Assembly (NCBI GenBank): GCA_947468275.1
Contig: CANIKO010000014.1
Coordinates: 1-64,000 of the forward strand
Source of the DNA: Bacteroidota bacterium
Lineage (GTDB): Bacteria; Bacteroidota; Bacteroidia; NS11-12g; UBA9320
Direction: 5' to 3'
Length of the DNA: 64,000 nt
The notes under the pieces are model-generated. The model worked only from the letters and a program-made list of their open reading frames with translations, ran no database searches and had not been told where the DNA came from. Shown piece after piece: positions 52,641 through 62,100 of this stretch. The first letter of the stretch is position 1; each line of letters opens with the position of its first letter. The translations under genes and the position numbers were made by a program.

Positions 52641-54119
52641 ATGGGAAATTTATTTATTAAGAAGGACATCTATTTACTCACGAAGGAAGCATATGAAAAT
52701 GATGTTGATGATGAAAAATCTTTAAAAAGAACACTTACTGCAGGTAATTTAGTTGCCCTTGGTATTGGTGCAATAATTGGGGCGGGTCTTTTTGTTAGAA
52801 CTGCTGCTGCAGCTGCTAATAACGCGGGTCCTTCCGTAACATTAGGTTTTATTATAGCTGCTATCGGATGTGCCTTAGCCGGTTTATGTTACGCTGAGTT
52901 CGCAAGTATGATACCCATTGCTGGAAGTGCTTATACTTATAGTTATGCAACTATGGGTGAATTTATGGCATGGATAATTGGTTGGGATTTGGTTTTAGAA
53001 TACGCTTTAGGTGCAGCAACCGTTGGTATTGCTTGGAGTGAATATCTAAATAAATTATTAGAGTATGTGGGTATGCATATTCCTTATGAATGGTGTCACT
53101 CGCCGTTTGAAAATTCTACTTTAGGAGCTACCGGAATCATGAATATTCCAGCACTTTTTATTATTTTATTATTATCGCTTTTACTTATTCGTGGAACTAA
53201 AGAATCGGCATGGGTAAATGGCATTATTGTAATTACAAAAGTAGCTATCGTAATTTTATTTATTGTTTTTGGATGGTCATTTATGAATCCGGTAAATCAT
53301 GCTAACTATATTCCTGAAGCAACAGTTTATATAGATAGTCAAGGTGTAGATCATAATTATGGAGGTATAATGGGTATTCTAGGGGCAGCAGGTGTAGTGT
53401 TTTTTGCTTTTATAGGTTTTGATGCGGTGAGTACTGCGGCTCAAGAATCAAAAAATCCTAAACGCGATATGCCCATTGGTATTTTAGGCTCATTGGCTAT
53501 ATGCACAGTTCTTTATATATTGTTTGCACACGTTCTTACTGGAGTAGCTACAATTGATGATTTTAGAAATCAAGGGAAAGAAGCCTCAATAGCTTATGCA
53601 ATTAAAACATATATGATTGGTTATGATTGGTTAGCAAAGTTAGTTACGGTAGCTATTCTAGCTGGTTTTAGTTCTGTTATTTTAGTGATGTTGATGGGGC
53701 AGAGCCGCGTATTTTATTCTATGAGCCGTGATGGATTAATTCCACCGGTATTTAGTGTATTGCATAAGAAATTTAGAACACCTTATAAATCTAATTTAAT
53801 ATTTTTCGTTTTTGTAGGCAGTTTTGCCGCTTTTGTTCCTGGAGATATTGTTGGAGATATGACGAGTATTGGAACCTTATTCGCATTTATCTTGGTTTGT
53901 GCTGGAGTTATGATATTGCGTAAAACAAATCCTGAAATTCCCCGTAACTTCAGAACACCCTTAGTGCCTTTAGTTCCTATTTTAGGTATCGTTGTTTGTC
54001 TTGCTATGATTCTTGGATTAGGATGGACGAATTGGACTCGCTTATTGGTTTGGCTTGCAATAGGTTTTGTTATTTATTTTGGATATAGTAGTAAACATAG
54101 CAAATTACGTAACCCGTAA
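52641..54119 (+). CDS. APC-family amino acid permease
   Basis: I take the ATG at 52641 (MGNLFIKKDIYLLTKEAYEND) rather than the track's TTG; the protein is then 492 residues with ~12 membrane helices. It has the APC consensus IGAIIGAGLFVRTAAA in helix 1, CYAEFASMIPIAGSAYTYSYATMGEF, and FFAFIGFDAVSTAAQESKNPKRDMPIGI. This is the cationic-amino-acid-transporter-like (CAT/YfnA) branch of the APC family. Substrate is uncertain. It is monocistronic with its own terminator at 54148. Confidence 0.92.
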   Translation: MGNLFIKKDIYLLTKEAYENDVDDEKSLKRTLTAGNLVALGIGAIIGAGLFVRTAAAAANNAGPSVTLGFIIAAIGCALAGLCYAEFASMIPIAGSAYTYSYATMGEFMAWIIGWDLVLEYALGAATVGIAWSEYLNKLLEYVGMHIPYEWCHSPFENSTLGATGIMNIPALFIILLLSLLLIRGTKESAWVNGIIVITKVAIVILFIVFGWSFMNPVNHANYIPEATVYIDSQGVDHNYGGIMGILGAAGVVFFAFIGFDAVSTAAQESKNPKRDMPIGILGSLAICTVLYILFAHVLTGVATIDDFRNQGKEASIAYAIKTYMIGYDWLAKLVTVAILAGFSSVILVMLMGQSRVFYSMSRDGLIPPVFSVLHKKFRTPYKSNLIFFVFVGSFAAFVPGDIVGDMTSIGTLFAFILVCAGVMILRKTNPEIPRNFRTPLVPLVPILGIVVCLAMILGLGWTNWTRLLVWLAIGFVIYFGYSSKHSKLRNP

Positions 54120-54147
54120 TAATGCGTCGAATAAGTTAAAAATAAAA

Positions 54148-54182
54148 AACCCTCTGATTATTTAATTCGGAGGGTTTTTTTT
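54148..54182. terminator. Intrinsic terminator between permease and DUF2480 genes
   Basis: AACCCTC / GAGGGTT form a 7-bp stem, extended by GA / TC, with a T-run; an A-run on the other side means it may serve both convergent genes. Confidence 0.85.
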
Positions 54183-54196
54183 ATTGAAAAAATGAA

Positions 54197-54703
54197 TTAT
54201 TGTTTCTTTTTGTAAATAGGAACTGTGCTACAAGGTTCCCCGTACATAATACTTCCTACTATTGGAAGTAAAAGTCTAGAAATTTCAACATATGCATTAA
54301 TAGGAACTGGTAAATTTCCACATCCTTTTATTACAACTTTTTGATTTCTAAAGTTCTCAAAATCAACCTCTGATAATGCTTTTTGGAATAATGAATTTTC
54401 AAGATTATTTAAATCTCCAAATGCATAATGATAAGCGATACTCGAAAGTTTGGAAGCTATAAGCATATATGCCCAAGTAGGAACAATAGCATCTGCAGAG
54501 CATATAATTGCCACGTTTTTATTTCTATATTTTTCCCAATCATTTACTTTAATAAATTCTCTGAAATCTTTTTCTCTCAGTATCAATCCCATGAAAAGGC
54601 AATCTTTTATATCGAAAATTAACCGTTCATTTTTATCATAATAATCCTCTAGATTAAAAGTTATTAAACCACTCTGAGCTACTTTATTTATAAGAGTTTC
54701 CAT
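54197..54703 (-). CDS. DUF2480 family protein
   Basis: The 168-residue cytoplasmic protein has the segments FDIKDCLFMGLILREKDFREF, VAIICSADAIVPTWAYMLIASKL and VVIKGCGNLPVPINAYVEISRLLLPIVGSIMYGEPCSTVP, which I recognise as DUF2480, a Bacteroidota family. Function is unknown. The CSADAIVP and GCGNLPVP segments look conserved and could bind a ligand, but I cannot say more. It lies 32 bp downstream of pyk on the same strand. Confidence 0.82.
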   Translation of the reverse strand: METLINKVAQSGLITFNLEDYYDKNERLIFDIKDCLFMGLILREKDFREFIKVNDWEKYRNKNVAIICSADAIVPTWAYMLIASKLSSIAYHYAFGDLNNLENSLFQKALSEVDFENFRNQKVVIKGCGNLPVPINAYVEISRLLLPIVGSIMYGEPCSTVPIYKKKQ

Positions 54704-54735
54704 ATTAATTCATCAATTATGTTTTAGCTAATTAT

Positions 54736-56196
54736 CTAAATAACAACACTCACTTTCAAAGTGTTTGTTCTTTGTTTCAAATGAATAGGCATGCTGGCGC
54801 AATTTATTACAATATCATCCTTTTTTACAAAGCCCTTATCTTTCAAAAACTCTAAAGCATCACTAATTGTTTTATCCGTACTTTCTTCGTTTTTATAATA
54901 AAAACCCCTTACTCCCCAAACGAGATTTAAGGTTCTTAAAACAGGTTGATTATGGGTGAAAATGAATATATCGCAATTAGGGCGATAAGAACTTATTTTA
55001 ATTCCAGTATACCCTGAATACGTCATTCCTATTATAGTTTTAGCCTTCAAGTGTTCGCTCATTCTCACGGCTGTAAAACAAATTTCATCAGAAATAAATG
55101 TAGGACTTTCATTAGTTGGCTTAATCCCTTTGTAGTATGGGTTGGCATTCGACTCCACTTCACTCAATATTTTTTCTACTACTTGAATTGTTTTTAAAGC
55201 ATGTTTACCCACTGAAGTTTCAGCACTTAGCATAACGGCGTCGGCCCCATCAAGCACTGCATTTGCCACATCATTTACCTCAGCTCGGGTAGGGGTGGGG
55301 TTTTCTATCATGCTTTCCATCATTTGGGTAGCTATTATTACGGGCTTGGCAGCTATAATACATTTTTCAACAATCTGCTTTTGAATGATAGGTACTTTTT
55401 GCATCGGCATTTCCACACCTAAGTCTCCACGTGCAACCATTATTCCATCCGAAACATTTAATATAGCTTCAAAATTTTTAACGGCTTGTGGTTTTTCTAT
55501 TTTTGCTATGATCCGGGTTCGAGGATTGTGTTCATTAATAATTTTTCTTAACCCAATAATGTCTTTTGCTTCTCTAACAAAGGACAGCCCAATCCAATCA
55601 ATATCATTTTTCAAAGCAAAAAGAAGGTCAATATGGTCTTTTTCGGTAAGGCTAGGTACAGATAAATTTGAATTTGGAAGATTAAAGCCCTTGCGAGAGG
55701 TAAGTAATCCGCCAACTATAACATGGGCCATAACAGAGGTTTTGTTTATTATTTCAGTAAATTTAAGTTCTATTTTCCCGTCATCCAGCAATACTCTTTC
55801 TCCCGGTTTAACATCTTGAGCGAGACTATTATAATTTATATAAATTTTGTGTTTGTTCCCAATACATTTTTCGGTGGTAAGCACAACTTTTTCACCCCGT
55901 TTCAATTCGATAAACCCTCTTTCAATTTCGCCTATCCTAAGTTTTGGTCCTTGTAAGTCACCGAGAATACAAATGTTAGTCCCTAATTCTTCATTTATTT
56001 GTTTAATTCTTTCAATAACCTCCAGATGTGCAGCATGTTCGCCATGTGAAAAATTGATGCGACAAACATCAACACCGGCCTCGATTATTTTTTTTAACAT
56101 TTCATAGCTAGAAGTGGCGGGACCTATAGTAGCTATTATTTTGGTTTTGTTATAACGCGGATAGTTGGTGCCTTTTTGTACTGGCGAAATTTTCAT
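54736..56196 (-). CDS. pyk: Pyruvate kinase
   Basis: Makes pyruvate and ATP from phosphoenolpyruvate and ADP. The 486-residue enzyme has KIIATIGPATSSYEMLKKIIEAGVDVCRINFSHG, MVARGDLGVEMPMQKVPIIQKQI (substrate and metal), and TQMMESMIENPTPTRAEVNDVANAVLDGADAVMLSAETSVGKH, followed by the C-terminal regulatory domain. Length is normal. It is upstream of the DUF2480 gene. pdhA at 39.3 kb takes the product. Confidence 0.97.
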   Translation of the reverse strand: MKISPVQKGTNYPRYNKTKIIATIGPATSSYEMLKKIIEAGVDVCRINFSHGEHAAHLEVIERIKQINEELGTNICILGDLQGPKLRIGEIERGFIELKRGEKVVLTTEKCIGNKHKIYINYNSLAQDVKPGERVLLDDGKIELKFTEIINKTSVMAHVIVGGLLTSRKGFNLPNSNLSVPSLTEKDHIDLLFALKNDIDWIGLSFVREAKDIIGLRKIINEHNPRTRIIAKIEKPQAVKNFEAILNVSDGIMVARGDLGVEMPMQKVPIIQKQIVEKCIIAAKPVIIATQMMESMIENPTPTRAEVNDVANAVLDGADAVMLSAETSVGKHALKTIQVVEKILSEVESNANPYYKGIKPTNESPTFISDEICFTAVRMSEHLKAKTIIGMTYSGYTGIKISSYRPNCDIFIFTHNQPVLRTLNLVWGVRGFYYKNEESTDKTISDALEFLKDKGFVKKDDIVINCASMPIHLKQRTNTLKVSVVI

Positions 56197-56307
56197 ATTA
56201 ATTTTAAGAATTAGGGCTCACAAAGGTATGCTTTATAGGAAATTTATAATTTATTAATGAGTTATCTTTCTGTTATTTTACAAACAATTAAGATAGACAG
56301 GCATTGT

Positions 56308-56736
56308 TCAGAAGTATAATAAATTCCTTATTTTATCAGATATTTTCTGAATTTCAATTTCAATAATTGCTTGAACAAATTTTTGTTTAAAAAGCATTTC
56401 TTTTACTGATAAAATAGGTTCCAGATTTTCAGGACTAGGGATTAATATATAATCCAAACCTTTAAATTCTTTACTTAAAATACCTTTGGTTCCCTTGTTT
56501 TTAATCAATCTATACGAATTGTTACCTTCGGTATCATTATTGGTAAAGCTTATAAAATAGGATTTGTCGGAATTTGATTCAACCTCGAATTCTGCATCTC
56601 GTTCAAAATTAAAATAATCCGTAGAATTAAGAAAATGAACAAATGAAAGATGCGACGAAGATGAAACTATTCCTAAAATATAGTTTTCACTAGTATCGTC
56701 TTCCCATTCTAATATCAGTTTCTTTTTTTTACTCAT
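56308..56736 (-). CDS. IPExxxVDY family protein
   Basis: I choose the ATG at 56736 (MSKKKKLILEWEDD) over the track's 56790; the 142-residue protein then overlaps pth by 8 nt. Layout and position upstream of pyk match the Bacteroidota IPExxxVDY family: a short beta-rich N-terminus, LSFVHFLNSTDYFNFERDAEFEV, and a strand ending DYILIPSP. The namesake motif is degenerate here (ILSKEFKGLDY), so the family call rests on length, pattern and neighbourhood. Function unknown; a non-catalytic small cytoplasmic protein. Confidence 0.65.
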   Translation of the reverse strand: MSKKKKLILEWEDDTSENYILGIVSSSSHLSFVHFLNSTDYFNFERDAEFEVESNSDKSYFISFTNNDTEGNNSYRLIKNKGTKGILSKEFKGLDYILIPSPENLEPILSVKEMLFKQKFVQAIIEIEIQKISDKIRNLLYF

Positions 56737-57295
56737 TTTTATTAACCTTTGCCATGGATCTCTCGCAACCCTCAAGTACAAATAGTTCAATAGCTTTTTC
56801 GGCTTTTTCGATCCCTTGTTTTACCTGCTCAATTTCATCATTGCCCCATTTACCTAAAACAAAATCTACTTGACGGCCTTTTTCGAAATTGTTTCCTATT
56901 CCAAATCTAAGACGAGGATATTCATTGGAATTAAATATTTCATTAATACTTTTTAGCCCGTTATGGCCAGCATCACTTCCTTTTCCTCGCAATCTTAATT
57001 TTGCAAGTGGCAAGGCCAAATCATCGGCAATTATCAAAATATTTAGGCGGTCAATATTGAATTTGTTGGCCCAATACAATACTGCCTTTCCGCTCAAATT
57101 CATATATGTGGTAGGCTTTATGCAATGCAATTGTTTGCCTTTTAGTTTTATCAAAGCGTAGTTGGCAAGTCGGTCTGAGCTAAAAGTTGTATCATGATTT
57201 TGCGCAAAATTATCCAACACGTCAAAACCAATATTGTGTCGGGTGTGCTCATAATCGGTTCCGATATTGCCTAAGCCTACTATTAAAAATTTCAT
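56729..57295 (-). CDS. pth: Peptidyl-tRNA hydrolase
   Basis: Releases tRNA from peptidyl-tRNA dropped by ribosomes. The 188-residue protein has FLIVGLGNIGTDYEHTRHNIGFDVLD (catalytic His in the THRN segment), KPTTYMNLSGKAV and ADDLALPLAKLRLRGKGSDAGHNGLKSI, ending in an RLRFGIGNN strand. Length is normal. Its C-terminal codons overlap the IPExxxVDY gene by 8 nt. Confidence 0.97.
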   Translation of the reverse strand: MKFLIVGLGNIGTDYEHTRHNIGFDVLDNFAQNHDTTFSSDRLANYALIKLKGKQLHCIKPTTYMNLSGKAVLYWANKFNIDRLNILIIADDLALPLAKLRLRGKGSDAGHNGLKSINEIFNSNEYPRLRFGIGNNFEKGRQVDFVLGKWGNDEIEQVKQGIEKAEKAIELFVLEGCERSMAKVNKNE

Positions 57296-57335
57296 CGTTT
57301 GGGTTATTCAGTTATTGTATAGTAAAAATTCATAA

Positions 57336-58526
57336 TTAAATTTTCCTTGTTGGAATCCATGCGGTTAATAATCCTATAAAAATAGAAATGGATAATATCA
57401 TTACAAAGTCCATAGGATTCAATGCCATTGGATAAGCTTCAACTACACTATTTTCAATACCAAGGAATCCATATTTTATTTGTAACCAACAGACAATTAG
57501 TCCAATGATGAGGCCAATAATTGAACCTATTAATGAAATAATCAAACCGGACGAAATGAAAATTTGTTTAATTGTTCGATTCGTTGCCCCCATACTTTTG
57601 AGTATTGAAATATCTTTTTCTTTTTCAATGATGAGCATCGTAAGCGCTCCTGCCATATTAAATGCGGCTATCAAAAGTATAAAACTGAGAATGGCAAATG
57701 TGGCTAATTTTTCGCTTTTAAAAATTTTATATATACTTTCCTTTTGTTGGTATTGGTCTTTTATTGAAAATTTGGGGCCTAAAATTTTTGCTATTTCTTT
57801 TTTGATTTTTGCTATTTTATATCCGGGTTGTACAGCTATTTCAATTGCTGAAAGTTCGCGGTTGTATCCAAAAAGTTGGCGGGCAAAAGCTAATGAAACC
57901 AATACATACCTGCTGTCTATTTCCTCTTGAACAAAGAAAGTGCCGGTGGGCAATACTCGGTCGATGGTTAAATTTTGTTCGGGATTAAGATTTTCAAATT
58001 CACCTTTTTTAGGGACATAAATCGTTACGAATCCACCGGTGTTATTAATACTTAACCCAAGTTTTGAAGCTAATTCATATCCGAAAACTCCTCCTGAAAT
58101 GTCTGAATTACCTAATAAAAAATTTCCTTCCACAATGGTGCAATCAATTTGTGTAACCTTGTTATAATTGGCTGAAACTCCTTTAATAATCGCAATTTCC
58201 TGTGATTCGCCATATTTTATCATGGCATTATCTTCCAACACTTCGGCGATGTTGGATATCCCTTTAGTTTTATTTAACTGTTCGTATTTGGCCGAGTCAA
58301 TTGTAAATGTTTTACCTTTTAATGCCTCAATTTTTAAGGATGGGTCAAACGATGTGAATAATCCGGTAAGTGTAATTTCAAATCCATTGAGTGCCGATAG
58401 GACAATAATCATTGCTGCTGCACCTACTGCAAACGCTAAAGCTGTTATGGCCGAGATAATATTTATTGCATTAGTTTTCTTTTTGGAAAACACATAGCGA
58501 ATGGAAAATATCAGTGGCAGTTTCAT
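57336..58526 (-). CDS. Lipoprotein-sorting-type ABC permease (LolC/LolE-like)
   Basis: The 396-residue permease has an N-terminal helix after IRYVFSKKKTNAINIISAI, a large periplasmic domain, and three C-terminal helices (about 278-300, 325-355 and 370-390) around an FtsX domain with EKEKDISILKSMGATNRTIKQIF. The layout matches LolC/LolE, which release lipoproteins from the inner membrane. The ATPase LolD is not adjacent. It lies 40 bp upstream of pth. A MacB-like permease at 10.8 kb has the same general architecture but differs in N-terminal region. Confidence 0.88.
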   Translation of the reverse strand: MKLPLIFSIRYVFSKKKTNAINIISAITALAFAVGAAAMIIVLSALNGFEITLTGLFTSFDPSLKIEALKGKTFTIDSAKYEQLNKTKGISNIAEVLEDNAMIKYGESQEIAIIKGVSANYNKVTQIDCTIVEGNFLLGNSDISGGVFGYELASKLGLSINNTGGFVTIYVPKKGEFENLNPEQNLTIDRVLPTGTFFVQEEIDSRYVLVSLAFARQLFGYNRELSAIEIAVQPGYKIAKIKKEIAKILGPKFSIKDQYQQKESIYKIFKSEKLATFAILSFILLIAAFNMAGALTMLIIEKEKDISILKSMGATNRTIKQIFISSGLIISLIGSIIGLIIGLIVCWLQIKYGFLGIENSVVEAYPMALNPMDFVMILSISIFIGLLTAWIPTRKI

Positions 58527-58651
58527 ACTACAAAGAATAAATTCTCAAAAGAAAAATAACATATAAATTTCAAAATGGGCTATAATTATTGATTTAATAA
58601 AACGTATAGACCTGTAATTTAGTGAAATTGTTAAAATTTGGTGCTTAAAAA

Positions 58652-59011
58652 TTATCCTTTATCCTCTTCCCTTATTTTTTCAAGTAGCCGTTCTATGTGT
58701 TCAGCGTTATCTAAAGTGGTATCTAAATAAAAATGAAGATTAGGAATCTTTCTTACCTGATTTCTTATTTTATCGCTAAGGGCTTTTCGTATTAGAGGAT
58801 TATGGAATTCAATAAGTTCAAGTAGTTCTTGCTTCTTGGGGTAATTCATTACACCAATATACACTTTTGCAATACCTAAATCTGCTGACAATCTAACCTC
58901 CATGATAGTGATAAATGCATTTTCAAAAATCTTCGAAGAAAGTGAATTGAATATTTCGCTTAAGTCGCGCTGTATTTGTCTTGCTAGTTTATCTGTCCGT
59001 TTTCCACTCAT
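58652..59011 (-). CDS. rbfA: Ribosome-binding factor A
   Basis: Cold-shock-related 30S maturation factor. I prefer the second ATG at 59011 (MSGKRTDKLARQIQRDL), which matches the usual RbfA start, over the one at 59029; the protein then has 119 residues. It has the KH-like domain with ITIMEVRLSADLGIAKVYIGV and IRNQVRKIPNLHFYLDTTLDNAEHIERLLEKI. It lies 125 bp upstream of the LolC/E-like permease gene on the same strand. Confidence 0.95.
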   Translation of the reverse strand: MSGKRTDKLARQIQRDLSEIFNSLSSKIFENAFITIMEVRLSADLGIAKVYIGVMNYPKKQELLELIEFHNPLIRKALSDKIRNQVRKIPNLHFYLDTTLDNAEHIERLLEKIREEDKG

Positions 59012-59190
59012 GTCACAAACGTACAACATTTTTTTTTATTAGTCTTTAATGGCTTCTAGCATGAATATATTGAATCAAAAAAAAGGCTCTTGATTTTTTA
59101 TAAAATTAATTCTTTAAATTGCATGAAAATTTAGGACCCAAGCAACATATCATGTACTTAGGTAGTCTTAATATTAGTTAGGAAATAGGA

Positions 59191-62100
59191 ATGAAAAATT
59201 TAGTGTTTAAATTGTCGCTGATTGCTTGTCTATTTGCAAGTAATATAGCCAAAGCCGACCATATTATGGGGTCGGATATTACCTATCGATGCTCTAAGTC
59301 GAACGATAGTGTCTTTACTATTATTATAAATTTCTATCGGGACTGTCGAGGGTGCTATGTTTTAGGGCAAAGTCCTAAATGTGGAACTAGTGAAAACTGT
59401 GCAAGTTCAAGTACCGTGCCAACAGAACTCGCACTGACATGTTCTTCTAATTCAGCCAATTTAGGAACCGTAACAATGACAAGGACTGCAATTGTAGATA
59501 TTACAAAAACATGTAAAAAAGAAATTAGCAAATGTCAGCAACCTTGCAATGGTAGTTATCCATATGGAATAGAAAAACACACTTTTGAAGGTACTATCGA
59601 TTTAAGAACCGCCATGAAAAATGGGTGTTGCATATTTAGAGTTTCGACTGGCAATATTTGCTGCCGAAGTGTTTATATTACAACTGGACCTTCTGGTGGA
59701 TTTTATACTTATTTAGAAATAGATGCCTGCAAAAAACCATGTAATACCTCGCCTCAATTAACCAATGACCCAGTGTCAATTTTGTGTTGTAATCAACCTT
59801 ATTTTTTTAATAACGGGGCAGTAGATACAGTAAATTATGATTCGTTGTCCTATTCACTCGTTACTGCTTGGTCTGGCTCAGGAACAAAATCTAATTATTC
59901 TGGTGGATTTTCAGGAGCTTTTCCTATGACCCCGTATTTTCCTACAGGTTGGACAGATAAAACAAAATCTAGCCCTAGTGCTGACCCACCAATTGGACTG
60001 TTTATGGATCCCATAACAGGTGATTTGATTTTTACACCTACTGAATGTGGCCAAGAAGCTGTTGTTGTGATGCAAATTGATGAATGGCGAAAAAATAGTA
60101 AAGGAGTTTATGAGCATATAGGACTTACCCGGCGTGATATGCACTTTATAGTTCAAACCTGTCCAGCCAATAATCCTCCCAAAATCACGAACAAAGTATT
60201 TAAGTATAGTATATGTGCTGGTTCGCAATTGTGCTTTGATGTTACCACAGAAGATAAACCGTTCGTTCCGCCTCCACCAGCTAAGACTCCTGCGCCGGAT
60301 ACAGTTAATTTGACATGGAATCGCGGTATACCTGGAGCTACTTTTACCATAAAAAACAATAAGGCTAGAGAGAAAGTTGGTACATTTTGTTGGACTCCTA
60401 AAAAAAATCAGGCCAGTGATTTACCTTACACTTTTACCGCCACGGCTATAGATGATGCCTGTCCCAAAAATGCTTTAACTACACGCTCTTTTTCAATTAT
60501 TGTAAAACCAATGGCTGAAACAGTTAGAAATGTCGATACCTTAATTTGTGGGAAGTATATTTTTGAAAGTAAACCCTATCCGAATTTCAAATATCCAGCA
60601 TCCTATTTATGGGATGTGTCCGATTCTAATAACCAATCATTATCAAAAAAATATTATTCTTTTAAAAGTAATAATGGATTGTCCTCAAATAAGCAGAAAG
60701 ATACGATTACCTTCAGAAAAGGAGGAAAGTATATTATTCACCATAGAATTAATAATGTAGTTAACTGCCCCACTGATTATTTTGACACATTGATTGTTCC
60801 ACCATTATTGGAGGTTGATTTAGCTCTAGGACCCGATACATTTGTTTGTGCAGGAACAACTTTAAGATTAGGTACTAAGGTTGCTCACGGAGTGCCTAAT
60901 TTTAAATATCAATGGTTTACGCCAGTTAATTTCAATAAAAAGGATTCGATTTACTTCATTGATGTTACAATGAGTACTCATGATTCTACCTTTAGGGTTG
61001 AAATATCTGATAAGAATAAATGTACAGCTTATGATACCATAAATGTGTTTTTAAAGGCAAACCCAAAAGTGGATATGGGTAAAGATATTCGAATTTGTTG
61101 GTATGACAGTGTAACCCTAACCCCAAATGCAAACTTTGCCTTTTGGATTGATCCAAATTTAGGAGATACTTTACAACAAGGGGATACTTTGATGTGGAAA
61201 TGGCAATATGGTGGTATGGATTTTAGTACCGATACCTTTGTTAGAATTGCCAAAGGTGGAATGTATACAGCAACTGTAACTGACACACTTGGTTGTACAT
61301 GGACGGATACAATGAATTTGTTTGTAAATGATACTTTATATCCTAATGCAGGCCCTGATCAAACCAAATGTTTCAATGATACCCTAATTATTAATGCATC
61401 TGGTTTAGATACAATTGGAAATGGTAAAAAAGGAACTTATCTATGGTATAAAGGGGTACCCAAAACTCCGCCATCATTTAGCACTGCTGAAAAATTAAAG
61501 TTTAATATTAAAACCAGTAGTCCTTATTTGTTGGAGTTACAAGTTCAAGAAGATACAGTGAGATGTTACGGTTATGATACAGTTGTTATTACTGTAAACG
61601 CTTTACCAAAACTTACTTTAATTTCACCGCAAAAGTATTGTTGTGATAATGGAAATATATCACTCGGAAGCAGCACGTATGCTACTCCGGTGGGCGGAAC
61701 TTGGAATTGCAGGCAAGATGCTTCTGCTATAAGTTCTGGTATATTTGATACAAGAAAAGTTTGCAGTCCAACTAAAGCTGGGGTATTTACCTTGATTTAT
61801 ACTTATACTGACCCTGTTACAACTTGCATAAATAAAGACAGTACCGTTTTTACAGTTAATCCGCTTCCAGCTCTGCAATTGGATGGTGCGACAATTTGTC
61901 AAAATGCTGAAGAAGTTCCGATAAAACAGTTTATTAAAGCACCTAACAATCTAAATGCAATGGTAGATGTGCAATTTCGATTGCTTCAAGGTATAGCAAA
62001 AACAGGCGGAGGAGTAATTTCTTTATCAGATATTGTTTACGATAAAGATTTAGGATTAGGCTATGATTTCAGATTGATAGTTAGTAAAAGTATTATTGAC

